Part shown: one piece after another, positions 10,298 through 42,904 of the stretch
How the letters are laid out: each line of letters opens with the position of its first letter
Position numbering within the stretch: position 1 is the first letter of the stretch
DNA from: Amaranthus tricolor
Lineage: Eukaryota; Streptophyta; Magnoliopsida; Caryophyllales; Amaranthaceae
Direction of reading: 5' to 3'
DNA length: 64,000 bases
Assembly: GCF_026212465.1 (NCBI RefSeq)
Contig: NC_080063.1
Span: 7,759,702-7,823,701 of the forward strand
Notes under the pieces: model-generated
What the model was told of the DNA's origin: nothing
The model's input: the letters and a program-made list of their open reading frames with translations, nothing else
Databases searched by the model: none
Position numbers and translations under genes: made by a program

Positions 10298-12484
10298 ATG
10301 AATCCTAGGGTTCAAGATTACATTGGAATAACAAATGGAAACATATTACACTTAGTCAATGATAATGTTTTTCCTGTACATTCAAATGGTAATATTTATC
10401 TTAATGGGTTACCCAATTTGAGAAATGGGTTTGTGGGTCATAATAGTAACACTATCAGTAGTAGTAGAACTAGTAGAGATGTTAATGGAGTTAATTCCAT
10501 CTTCCCTGATGATCCAAGCTTAACAAATGTATCCTCCATATCTAGTCTTTCCCATGAAGAGAATTTCTCAGAAGACTGTGATTTTTCAGATTCTGTTTTG
10601 AAATTTATAAATCAGATTCTTGTGGAAGAAGATGTGGAGGGTAAGGGATGTATGCTTCAGGAATCTTTGCAACATCAAGCCCTTCAAGGTGCTCAAAATT
10701 CCAATTACCTTCCTCAGCTTGATTCACAACCAAAGCTTTCTTACTTTTCTCCAAATTTCAACAATAACAACAGTATATTGGTTGATCCCAATTGGATTTA
10801 TGAACAAGAAAACTTATATGGTCTTGAATTTGAGAATACTTTTCCTCCTTACCAACCCTTATTGTCATCATCTTGCCCAATTAGTGTAGACTATGCCATG
10901 GATGTGGGCTTGATGGGTTCTCACTCGGCTGCAATTGGGGTCCCTGAAACGTGTCGTGGGTTCCTTTCGATTCGCAATGACTTGTTTGTTAGTGCTGATG
11001 CAAATGGGTTACCTTTGAAATTAGGGGATAGGTCCTTAAATCAAGGATTGAACCAAGATTTAGATGAATTTAGGGATGGATGGCGTGTTAGGAAGAATGG
11101 GTTTAGAGTAAACCTTGATACAAAAGAAGAGAGGAGTTCAAAACAGGCTGCTATATATGAAGATTCTAATGTGCGGTCAGATATGTTTGACAAGGTTCTG
11201 TTGCATCATGGTGGTGATCAAAATGAGCTTGTTGTGTCTCTTAGAACAACATTGCGATCAGCTGCGTTCAATAAGACCGAAATAAGTGATCAGTCGAAAG
11301 GATCGATTGGTGGGAAGGGTCGTGGTAGGAACCGAGGTAGAAGAAAGGAACTGGTGGATTTGAGGACACTTCTTATAACTTGTGCACACGCTGTTGCTAC
11401 TGATGATCGTCGGATTGCAAATGAATTACTAAAGCAGATCAGGCAGCACTCATCTCCTCTCGGTGATGGGAACCAGCGGTTGGCTCATTATTTGGCTGAT
11501 GGGCTCGAGGCTCGATTGGCAGGGATGGGTAGCCAGATTTATAAGGCGCTTACTAGCCAAAGAACGGCTGCTGCAGATGTGTTAAAAGCTTATTTACTCT
11601 ACCTTGCAGCCTGTCCATTCAGGAAGCTGTCGAATTTTTTCTCGAACAAGTCGATTGCAAAGCGAACAAGAAAAGCCGCGAAAATTCACATAATTGATTT
11701 TGGGATTCTATATGGGTTTCAATGGCCTACTTTCATTCAAAGGCAATCAATGAGAGAGGGCGGACCACCAAGGATTAAGATTACTGGCATTGATTTTCCT
11801 CAACCTGGGTTTAGACCAGCTGAAAGGGTTGAGGAGACAGGGCGGCGTTTGGAGAATTATGCCCATGAATTCGGAGTTCCTTTCAAGTATCGTGCAATAG
11901 CAAAGAGATGGGATGCTATTGTGCCAGAAGATTTTGACATTGATGAGGATGAGGTAGTTGTTGTGAATTGTATTTATAGATTGAAGAACATGCCAGATGA
12001 AACAGTTTGTGTGGAAAGTTCTAGAAACATTGTTCTGAAACTGATTAGAAAACTGAACCCGGATTTCTTCATCCATGGTGTGGTGAATGGTGCATACAGT
12101 GCACCCTTCTTTGTGACCAGATTTAGGGAGGCTCTTTTTCACTTCTCCGCACAGTTCGATGTGCTCGAAACTGTGGTGCCCCGAGAGTACGATGAGAGGA
12201 TGTTGATTGAGAGAGATCTTCTTGCTAGGGAGGCCCTCAATGTCGTAGCTTGCGAAGGATGGGAAAGGGTGGAGCGCCCAGAGACGTACAAGCAGTGGAA
12301 GATTCGTTTGATCAGAGCTGGTTTTACGCAGCTCCCTCTTGACTCGGAGATTAAGGAGCGTGCTTTGACGCAGGTGCACTCGGCTTACCACAAGGATTTT
12401 ATGACCGATGAAGACAGTCGATGGCTGCTTCTAGGATGGAGAGGACGGGTTTTGTTTGCTTTGAGCATATGGCAACCTGCATAA
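10298..12484 (+). CDS. GRAS-family transcription factor, LISCL (SCL14/SCL33-like) clade
   Basis: This single-exon gene encodes 728 aa. GRAS proteins are plant transcription co-regulators; LISCL members act with TGA bZIP factors in stress and detoxification expression or in meiotic and development programmes. I chose the ATG at 10298 (MNPRVQDYIG); the frame upstream is open only through a non-ATG codon. The long variable N-terminus carries the LISCL acidic motif DCDFSDSVLKFINQILVEED near residues 100-120. The basic run GKGRGRNRGRRKE (about 340-352) precedes the GRAS domain. Within it are LRTLLITCAHAVA (LHR I), the VHIID motif as IHIIDFGI near 463, the PFYRE-region words HFSAQFDVLETVVPRE, and the C-terminal SAW motif ending WRGRVLFALSIWQPA. 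The length fits the clade. The copia element sits immediately upstream, outside the coding region. I cannot name the exact orthologue. Confidence 0.95.
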   Translation: MNPRVQDYIGITNGNILHLVNDNVFPVHSNGNIYLNGLPNLRNGFVGHNSNTISSSRTSRDVNGVNSIFPDDPSLTNVSSISSLSHEENFSEDCDFSDSVLKFINQILVEEDVEGKGCMLQESLQHQALQGAQNSNYLPQLDSQPKLSYFSPNFNNNNSILVDPNWIYEQENLYGLEFENTFPPYQPLLSSSCPISVDYAMDVGLMGSHSAAIGVPETCRGFLSIRNDLFVSADANGLPLKLGDRSLNQGLNQDLDEFRDGWRVRKNGFRVNLDTKEERSSKQAAIYEDSNVRSDMFDKVLLHHGGDQNELVVSLRTTLRSAAFNKTEISDQSKGSIGGKGRGRNRGRRKELVDLRTLLITCAHAVATDDRRIANELLKQIRQHSSPLGDGNQRLAHYLADGLEARLAGMGSQIYKALTSQRTAAADVLKAYLLYLAACPFRKLSNFFSNKSIAKRTRKAAKIHIIDFGILYGFQWPTFIQRQSMREGGPPRIKITGIDFPQPGFRPAERVEETGRRLENYAHEFGVPFKYRAIAKRWDAIVPEDFDIDEDEVVVVNCIYRLKNMPDETVCVESSRNIVLKLIRKLNPDFFIHGVVNGAYSAPFFVTRFREALFHFSAQFDVLETVVPREYDERMLIERDLLAREALNVVACEGWERVERPETYKQWKIRLIRAGFTQLPLDSEIKERALTQVHSAYHKDFMTDEDSRWLLLGWRGRVLFALSIWQPA

Positions 12485-14605
12485 ACGACTTAGCTCGAAG
12501 CAAAGTTTCGACAAAATGCGAGTTTTGCCTCTTAGTCCCATGTTGATACTGTGATTGAAGATCTAATGTATCAAAGAAACTTGTGCTGTAGCTGAGCCTA
12601 TTTGCTTGTTACTTGGTAGGATTAAGATTATTTGTTGTTTTTGTTCCCAGAACAACAAGCCTTTATGTGAAGGGTGGGGCCTGAGAAGCAGCATTTAGAG
12701 GATCAATTAACTGAGCAGACAGATGCAGCTGCAGGCTGCAGCCATCCTTAGAGACCCAAGTTGTCCATTTACAGTTTGCATATCCTTTTAATTATGTGTC
12801 ATTGTCTAGCATCACTCAACCTCGTTTTTTGTATCAAGGTGGAGATGAGCCTCATTATGGGAACAATTGTGTAAAATATGAAATTTAGAACTTATTTTTG
12901 CTTATGTTTCCTCTATAGTTTGTAGCTGATTTCTTGAGTAATTGTTGGTTCATGTAGCGGATCTTTTTTAGGCATTAGGCTTTAAGGTTATTGTGTGTAG
13001 TACTCACAAAGCTTGTATTCATTTTTTTTTGGTGCGGATCGATACCTGTGTTGTCTTTCATTATGCTATGGCCCGTTTGGTTATCGGTAATAAATACTAA
13101 TAAAGAGAATAGTTTACGACAAACCCTAAGGGTTTGTGTCTGGATATGGGTCCACAGAAAATAAATGGGTCTGGGTCTAAGTCTAGTTAGACCCGATTCA
13201 GACCCAATCCAAGACCATCCCTACTCTTTTCCATGAGGTCTTCGGTTCGAACCAAGGAGAGATATTTGCCTTCTTCCTTGGTCTTTCTGGCCTTGGGCCT
13301 CTCGAAGAAGTTACAAATGCCACCTCTTGATCATTTGGGTTGAGCCGGCTAGCTCTCGGTTGGTTAATCTATTGGTAGTTCTTTGCCGGATGGGGTCATA
13401 GACTGGTTTGCCCTCGATTCTACCGATATTAAAAAATCAAGAAAAACATAGTAGAACAATGGAGGAACAAAACAAACAAGCAAGAACACAAGTCAATGGT
13501 GTCTTGGACACTTCCCCTCAAACAGGATTATACTTCATCAACCATTGAACAATACATTAATGAATATTACCCGCAAACAAAGAAACAATACATTAAGTTT
13601 TTCCGTGTCTTATTATGTGTTTTTTTTATAAATAATCTTATCTATTTTAAATCTTTAAAATGCATAGTGTCTACAACCCTATTCCTAGTACAGCCGAAAA
13701 AATTGATTTCTTGCGGCGGAAGTAACATTAAAATAACATTTCCATTCCTTTTCAAACTTAATGCTCCCATAACAATTCACACCCATAGTTGGTTTTATGA
13801 CGAGTGACGAACACGAATGAAAGCTGGAAATGCAGTACCCCCTTCCATCAAATTTGACCGTAGGTGTTCCGTGGAAAAATCAGAAAAAATATAAGTTAAA
13901 TGAAGGATATGAATCAACAAAATAATAGTCAAAACTAAAAATAGAGCTGATTTGATGTGGCGGAGTAAAAAGTCGATTATTATATAGTTAAGAGTTTCGT
14001 TCGTCGGTTTTTTCAGATTAGATTAACTAAATACTCCCTATAAAACTTTTTAATTCTCCCATTAAAATTAGACACAAATATTAAAAAGGTGAAAGGGCCA
14101 CTTTGAATAGTATACCCATGTGATTTAGTGGGTATTAGGAGTTAAATAGTAAGTTTCGAATACAATGTCTAGAGTTGGGTCAATTTTCGATTTTGTGTGT
14201 ACAAAAATATCTTTATTGATTTTTATATACACATTGTTTTTAGTCCAATCAAATCATGCTCTATAAATTGGGTGCGAGTGTATTTAAGTTTTCAAAACAT
14301 CAATTATCTTTCATTTGGATATCCACCATTTTGGATCACCTTATATTGAACATCATATGGGTTTGAATAGCATCTCTTGAATTTTTTTTGGTTAAAATTT
14401 GGATGGCAGCCATTTTGGATACCTCTATCCATACATTTCGAACATCACATTCCTGCACATTCACAACAGAAAAACACCCCCAATATACGGGCAGTAAATA
14501 ACACGAAATTCTGCCTCAAACCACAGTCACACAGATTGTCAGAAAAGATCCACCTATTATTGGGGTTTGACAAGTAATAGAGTCCAAAATCTAGCTACCC
14601 TAAAA
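12485..14605. other. GRAS 3' UTR and intergenic DNA
   Basis: Bases 12485 to roughly 13060 are likely 3' UTR. A family-A MITE end ('ggcccgtttggttatcgg') occurs at about 13070 without its partner. A SINE-like unit follows at about 13200-13445. At 14300-14450 a block containing 'ccattttggat' and 'gaacatca' is present twice, about 90 bp apart. No gene is seen. The short ORFs here have no recognisable content. Confidence 0.5.
13200..13445 (+). mobile_element. tRNA-derived SINE candidate
   Basis: The segment contains CCATGAGGTCTTCGGTTCGAACC at about 13230-13252, matching an RNA polymerase III B box (GGTTCGANNCC) in the context common to plant SINEs. It runs to an A-rich tail (TATTAAAAAATCAAGAAAAA, about 13427-13446). 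The A box and target duplications are not clear, and the left end may be fused to a GGGTCTGGGTC-rich repeat. Confidence 0.4.
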
Positions 14606-23757
<9,152 letters not shown>

Positions 23758-24150
23758 TTAATTTGAAGGAGTAGAGCCGAGGTTAGCGGTTACCAGATGC
23801 CAGTTAGTAGCACAGGCTCACAGCACTTCGTTGATTTCTCTACAACCCCAAATTATGGGGGCTTGTTTTTTTGTTGGCTGGACGAGAATTGGGGATGATG
23901 ATCATTCGTCCATCTCTCCATCCACTTCACCCTTATCTTACCCCTTTTAGATAGGAGTTTGGACATAGTAACTTTTTGAGTTTTTACGGATGCTATCTAT
24001 ATTTCATATTCTTGAAATATAGTGTAAAAGGAAGCTCATCAATATAAAAAAACCACAAGTAAAAACATCTTCATCTTCTAATTTTTACTCATTCTATTTT
24101 TCTCTTTATCTTTCTAAGTTTTATATATATATATAAATTACTGAATGCAC

Positions 24151-24516
24151 CTCTTCGCTCACTAAGGATAAGAATAGTTGGAGATGCCAGATTAATATTA
24201 TAGACTATTAATAGTTTTTTTAGTTGTCTTTCGTGTCCTGATGTCTAGCTGTTTACTTACCTGTCCTTTTGTACTTTTTTTACTCAACGGGTCTATTATA
24301 TTATCCAAACCCTTACTTTCGCTAATGTTGTTTTTCTGCAGGTAATTTTGATCTTGGGGCAACAGTATTAATCACATTCCTCTCTATGCAGGGTCTCACC
24401 TTTTGGGGGTAAAATTGACCGTTTTCCTCTAGTGTTCCCTTTGGATTGTCCGTCACCTTCCCTCACCCAGACACATGTTTTCGAGCGGGATATTGGGTTG
24501 ATGATGATGATGATTA
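24151..24516 (+). mobile_element. Non-LTR (SINE or truncated LINE) insertion
   Basis: The insertion is flanked by 16-bp direct repeats with one mismatch: AAATTACTGAATGCAC (24135-24150) and AAATTACTAAATGCAC (24517-24532). Its right end is GGGATATTGGGTTGATGATGATGATGATT, the short-repeat 3' tail seen in plant LINEs and SINEs. No RT frame or clear polymerase III boxes are visible, so a 5'-truncated LINE or a SINE are both possible. Confidence 0.65.
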
Positions 24517-24537
24517 AAATTACTAAATGCACTAACG

Positions 24538-24853
24538 AACTTTGGTAGGTGGTAATAAACGGTAGTAATGGGAATGGAAAAAACTAGTGTGATTTTGGTT
24601 GAAAAATCTCTTGGTTACCTTGATGGCCATGGTAGTCCAAATTCAATAATCTCATTTTCTTTATAAAATGCATTCCAATTCATTACCATTGGGAGATGGG
24701 GTATTAGGTGGTAATGAAAATTTGTAAACAAAAAAATTTTTTTGTGATCAAAGTTTCATTACCATTGAAATGATATTGAACTTTTGATGAAATTTTACAC
24801 TATAAATTATTCCCATTACCATCATTTAATACCACTAACCAAACTGGCCGTAA
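24538..24853. repeat. MITE family A, copy 2 (inverted orientation)
   Basis: The ~315-bp element ends in CACTAACCAAACTGGCC and begins near TTTGGTAGGTGGTAATAAAC. Its centre (TTCATTACCATTGAAATGAT) is the reverse complement of the central part of the copies at 2658-2950 and 42150-42462. It lies directly downstream of the non-LTR insertion. Confidence 0.6.
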
Positions 24854-24889
24854 GAGTGTTTGGTATAAGGGAATAGGACTTGTGAGTAG

Positions 24890-25410
24890 GCCTGTCAAAC
24901 AGATTAGGTTGGGTCGGGTTTGGGTTCGGGTCATATATAAACAGGTCAGAAAACCCTTGACTCAAACCCAACCCATTTAGTTAATTGGGTCGAAAATCAC
25001 AACCTTGACCCGACCTGCAACAGATCAGGTTGACCTGATTTCGACCCATTTAACCCGTTTATAATTTTTTTCTTTTCGTTTTAAGGTTTTTAATGTTGAT
25101 TAAATCTAATTTTTTGGCTTTAATTTTAACTTTATGTTCTTTTGTTGTTTATTTTGTATTTACTGTGAAAAATAAGAAAATATTAAATGAACTAAGTTTA
25201 GCTTATACTTATTGATTTAACTCGAAATTAACACATTTAATTAAATGGGTTATACAGGTTTTTTTTCAGGTTTAAAATTTTGACAGGAACCTAGCCCATT
25301 TAATAAACAGACCAGGTCGGGTCGACCCATTTAATTAATTGGGTCAAAAGTCTCAACCCAAACCCACTTATGTCGGGTTAAGTTCAGGTCGGGTCAACTT
25401 TTGCTAGCCC
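24890..25410. repeat. GGGTCGGGTT-rich inverted repeat element
   Basis: The left end (GGTTGGGTCGGGTTTGGG) and right end (AACCCAAACCCACTTATGTC) carry many forms of GGGTC/GACCC and surround an AT-rich centre. The arrangement resembles a non-autonomous DNA transposon with long degenerate inverted ends. No target duplication was identified. Confidence 0.4.
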
Positions 25411-27916
25411 GACTTGTGAGACATTAATATGAAGCTTTTAAGATGAGACTTTAAGATAAAAAAAGTCTTATCTTTTGTTTGTTATGATAGGACTTAAGGA
25501 AAGATATAAGAATAAAAGTCTCAACTCAAATACCAACCTCCCATCTAGACATTTTTCTTGGAGGATTTGCTCATCTTTTAATCTCATTCTCTATCCCATT
25601 CCTGTGAAACAAACAAAGACTTGGTTTTTTTTTTTTTTTTTTTTTTTTTTTGCCAAAGTCTAATTCTCTCCTTGAAATCTCATGTGCCAAACACTCATAA
25701 GTTTATATGTTGTGTATATGTGTTGACAAATGCTTTATTAAGATCGTTTCACAATGAAACAGTTTAACATGTGCTAGTTATATTTTTATTTTCTCAAAAA
25801 TTAATTAAAAAACGGTTTTTAATTAGTTATCTGATGTGTAAGTTTAACTCAATTAAATTTAAATTAAATATAAATGATTTGAGCTACTTGTATGGGCCCG
25901 TCTCGTGGTGAGACAGACTCATACAAGACTTGCTGATATGTGTTAGGTCGTGGTATGAGATTTTTCAACAAATATTTGGCAAAGAAAAAGAAAAAGTAAT
26001 AATAGGAGTGACTCATGCACCAAGTGTTAGTGAGATTGCATGTAGAAGCCGAAAATACAACTAAGTGGGTCGACGATGCAAATCCCCGAAGAGGGTATGT
26101 CTTTTAATTATAATCATAATGAAATGATTGATGAACTAAATGTATAATTAGTGTTGGGATGACATTTAACTATGGTGAAAGCGAGACTTATGAATATTTC
26201 AATATAAAAGTTTGGCAATCTCAATATTGAGCAGTGTCTAGCATTACTCTTAAATGCCACACAATTAAATAATATGAACATAAACGTTAAGTATTAGTAG
26301 AAATGTTTAAATTTTTCAATTATAGGCTATAGCTAAACATCTGATATTTAGTCTGCTCCTCCACATAATGAACGTTATATATGTGTAACATTGTATTGGA
26401 TAGACCATAATTGGTTTATTCAAAAATGACTTATCACTTTTGAATTAATGTCCAAAAAATATAAATATAGAAAGGATGAATTGGCATGCAATGAATTTCA
26501 AAAAAAGTCAATAAAGATATGTTCACATTATTTTAATATTATGATTTTTTATATTTAAATTTAGAAATTAAGATTGTGGTCTAACGCGCCTAACAAGCAA
26601 GTTGAACCACCAAAAATCATCTCTTGAATTGCCAAGGAACTATTTGGAACCGCCTGAAACCAAAAGTGAAACCCAGCAGTCCGAATTAGGTTTTACTTTT
26701 GTGGAGCCAAAATTGAAATCAACCTAACTCAAACCATGGCCATCATTAGGCATAGGGTCGTAGCTTTAGCGTTTATAAATTTGGCTTAAAATGAAAGAGC
26801 TTGGTGGGAATCAAAGTTAAAATCTTACCTAGGAAAAGTAATACTTACTTTAATAATTGAGACTAGATTTGAATTTCTAGTTACTTAAAATTGACTCAAT
26901 ATGTTTGCGAGATAATTAGTTTACTATCATTTGTAAAGTGTCATTTAGTAGATTTAAATTCAACCCTCTATGACTTTTGCATTGAAAGACTAGATGGAAC
27001 TTGGTTTGTATATTGTGTGTTATTTCATGTTTTGATCCTCTGATACTTTAAAAGGAGAAGGGTTTTCGAATATATTTAGTGTATCCAAGTAATTTGAAAA
27101 TAATATTAAAATGTTAAAGCTAAGTTTTTGTTAACAATAGGCAATAATAAAGTCTTGGTGGTTCGTATATGTTCACGAGATGTAACAAGGGAACAATAAA
27201 CATCACTTCGGCAGGCTCAAGGTTGCAAGGTGCAACCCTACGTATGAAAAAAAAACCTTAATGGCCGATAAAAAAGCTAACACGATCTCAAGCTGGTCAA
27301 ATAAGGCAATAGAAATAGCCAACAGCCACCGCCAAAGTCATGTCAAACACTTCAAATGGCTTTTTGGTTGACTTTTAGCTTGATTGGTCAAATAGGAAGA
27401 AAACATATTTTGGTAAATAAGTTTTTAGCCAGTTGAAAAGCTATGTTCTAAGACAAAATTAAAGGTTGACTTAGTTGGCTATTTTCATTGGCTTTTGGCT
27501 TATTACTCACTTTTCTCTGATAAACAGTCAGCAACTAATATATAATTTTACCAAACATCTTCTTAAACAATTGACTTATCTATCTAGCTTAAAAGTCAAC
27601 ACTTTCAGTTGAGAACAAGCAAACTAAAAAATCCAATAACTAACGGCCAATAAACATTTGCGATACACCAAAGTATTTCAAAATTTCTAATATTATACTA
27701 ATATAAGATATAAGAAGAAATCTAGGTTTGCAACTGTCTACATCATGACTCAAGTCATTTGATTAAAAACTCTAATAATATTAAATTGTGTTACATATAA
27801 AAGTAAAAATAAAATAACAGTCTAATAGTTCTATACATATATAGAGCCAAAGATAGAGCCCACTTTATGTTAATATTCTAAATTGAATAGTAAAAGTAAG
27901 GACAACCTAAAAAGCT

Positions 27917-39906
<11,990 letters not shown>

Positions 39907-41688
39907 GCTTAATTCCTTATAATTAAGACCCTTTTTTTTTTTTAATTATGTCTTACTTTTAGTAGATCAATACTTTCAAGAATCAACTATTTTTTATGTA
40001 TATGATATAATATTGATGAATTTTTCTCTTCGATTGATTTGATTGGATAAGGTATGAATTTAGTAAGGTCTGATTTAATTTGATTAGAAATTATAAACAA
40101 AATGTTTGTGTTTTTTTTTATTTAAAGAAAAGGAGCGAAGTTTGTTAGAAACACTAAGGAGGGAGAGACTTTGAAGGAAATATTAATAAGGGTGTTGAAG
40201 AAAAAAGTCAATATACGGAAAGTGAAGTTGGTGAAGCATGTATATTATATACATATATATATAAAGTATACAAAAATTGTTATTTAAAAGAATAGTACTA
40301 TAAAAATTGTCGAAAATAATTATATTTTTCACTTATTTGCTGCAAATAATTGCATATTTGAATTATGTGTTATGTATTTGCTTTCATCATATCAAATGAT
40401 TTGAACCACCATTTGTTCCACGTACTCTTCCCCTCCTACACTGGGTATTTGAGCAAATACATATTAAAGATGAGATTATTAGAAAATAATGAATATGTCG
40501 TACGATTATTCATAGCGAATGAATATAAAAGTTCAATTATTTTTCATAGTTTTTTCTATATATAATTTATTTATTAAATGAGACAAACTCTAAAAGACGA
40601 ACAAAATAGTAAAGAAGAGTAATAGTAATACATGCATTAATAATAATATTTAATAAGAATGTTAATGTAGACGTACAAATTAAAAACTAATACCTGCTTC
40701 AACATAATACAATACAGCCAAGGCCATTTGGTATTTGGTAATTGGTAGTAGTTAGCATTATTATAATTTTAGTGTTTTAGTCAGAATATTTTTATTGTAG
40801 GTAGTCAACCATATACTTTATGTTTTTCAGTAAATGTGTTCAGTCAACTAATTCAAACACTATTGTAATTGTAATTGTAATTGTTAGAGGTCACAACATA
40901 TTCTATTTACAAAATTTTACTCAAACGTTTTTTTTTTTTTCATGATCTTATTTGAAAAATTAAAATTAGTTTGTATTCTGTTTTTGGCTAATTAAAAGAT
41001 TTAAATTTGAATGTGAGTTAATTTCATCTTTATTTTTTAAATTAAAATTTTTTTTGCTAAAGTTTAAGATTTGAAAATAACTATTTAAACCCTTATTATT
41101 CTCTAATTCTTTATTTATAATTTTATATTTAAAATATAATATTTAAATTAAATTATATATTCTCAAACACAACCTAATATTATTGATTAAGAATTACCAA
41201 CATGACAGTGGATAATCTTTTTATAATTTATCATAAAAACTACCTATAAATAATTTTAGATCAATTACGAATTTACAATTTAAAACGTCTCTAGAGTACT
41301 TATTTGAATTTATAATAGGTCTGTTTGGCGCAGAGTAGTTGTGTGCAGATAGCTATAGTTTTATGTGGTTGTAGTTGTACAATTATAAATGTTAGATATT
41401 TCACTGTCTAATTAGTTGTAATATTATTCGAAAAAATTAGCAATTATAATATTTGTTGGAATATAATTATTGAGAAAAATGCAAAAAAACATCTTAAAGC
41501 ACTACTTTTAATTTTAAAAACTATAAGTTGTAATATTTTGAAAATAATTAACTATTTAAATTGCTATGTCAAACACAACCAACATTATTGTTATGGCAAA
41601 CTCACTTGCTGATGATATGAGGCTGCACAAGTTTTCTTGTTCCGAAACGCTAAATTTACTAATGATGGTTTGATTATTATTAGGAAAA

Positions 41689-42087
41689 ATTACCTAGGAT
41701 ATATAATTCAACTTATTCATTATTTTTCTATAATAATTCTATTTATTGATTAATCATGAATAATTTTAATTTTAAGGGGTATTTTCCTATAGTAAACCCG
41801 ATGACCAAGATAAATTAAAATAAAATGTCTAAAAAAAGTTTAAAAAAATTAGGATTTTTTTATTATTTAGAATTTTTTATGTAAATTTTTAAAATTTTTC
41901 TTTGATTTTAAATTAATTTTCCAATTACTTTTTTGGTGAATTACTTACTATAGCAGGGCATCAGGTTACCCAAGTTTACTCTAGGGAAATACCCCTTAAA
42001 GTTGGGATTATTCATGGTTAATCAATAAGTGGGATTATTGTAGGAAAATCGTGAAAAAGTTGGATTATTCTTGGTAATTTTTCCTTA
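41689..42087. repeat. Palindromic MITE family B, copy 1
   Basis: The left arm TAGGAAAAATTACC...AAGGGGTATTTTCC is mirrored by GGAAATACCCCTTAAAGTTG...GGTAATTTTTCCTTA. The arms are about 120 bp. They also contain the mirrored words TTGATTAATCATGAATAAT and ATTATTCATGGTTAATCAA. A TTATTAT word occurs at both outer edges and could be the target duplication. It is non-coding. Confidence 0.7.
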
Positions 42088-42149
42088 TTATTATTGGTGC
42101 ATTCTTAACATAAAAGATTAACATAATGAATCATATAAAGAATTAACAG

Positions 42150-42462
42150 TCCGTTGATACTCGATACTAAATGGAGAAAATGTGAATGATTTGTAATATA
42201 AATTTTTATGATATATATCATGTCATTCTCATGGTAATAATGAAAATTTAGTCATAAAAAAAATTTTCTTCGCAATTCTCCATCACCACCTAACACCATA
42301 TGTTCACATTGAAATGCATTGGAATGAATTTTGTAATAAAATGAGATTGTTTAATGAATATAATCATGACCATTAAACTAGTCAAGAGATAATCTTACCA
42401 AGATTACACTAATTTTTCATTATCATTCTCACCTTTTATTACCGATTACCAAACCATGCAAA
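42150..42462. repeat. MITE family A, copy 3
   Basis: It begins near CAGTCCGTTGATACTCGATA and ends TTACCGATTACCAAACC. The central part (CATGTCATTCTCATGG, CGCAATTCTCCATCACCAC) aligns with the copies in the ORP intron and, reversed, at 24538-24853. Confidence 0.6.
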
Positions 42463-42904
42463 ATTACCAAAGTATGATCCCTTAACTCTAAAAATCTAAT
42501 CGTCTTATAAATCGTTCTTGTAATGTTAGATCTTATCGTCAAACAAAATAAAAAAAAATGTAAAAAAAAACATTTATATTTATTTGATTGTTAATATTAA
42601 ATGGTGAATATGATAATGAAAATTTAAGCTAATTTAGCTAGAAATATAATATAAAATTCATGCAAGTTGTATTTCATGTCTTAATTTGGTTCATATTAGT
42701 GATCTCCTTGTACATCCATTCACCCCTTCGCCTCTAAAGTGAATGGTGGATTTTAGTAAAAACATCAAATAAAGGACACTTGAAATATGATATTGCCAAC
42801 AATTTCTAATAATTTGTCCATTTTTATTTTTATAACAGTTTTGAAAGTGTATTTGAAACCTTAATATTTTTTTTAAAAAAATCAAAAATATATCATAATA
42901 AATA

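Larger units (their letters stand above)
23758..27916. other. Intergenic region between the NAD(P)-binding and WRKY genes
   Basis: No gene is recognisable. The region holds a non-LTR insertion with target duplication (24151-24516), a family-A MITE (24538-24853), a GGGTCGGGTT-rich repeat (24890-25410), a 27-base poly-T run at about 25625-25651 and a 'gcccgtctcgtggtgagac' repeat end at about 25897. Sequence at 27350-27660 with 'ggctttttggttgactttt' may be another MITE. The divergent promoter region of the NAD(P)-binding gene would lie right of 23757. Confidence 0.5.

Noticed and set aside
11747..12391. 214-aa open frame on the minus strand
   Set aside because: It lies wholly antisense to the GRAS domain and has no recognisable motif; codon shadow of the real gene.
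13230..13252. tRNA gene suggested by GGTTCGAACC
   Set aside because: No acceptor or anticodon stems can be formed around it; a SINE B box fits better.
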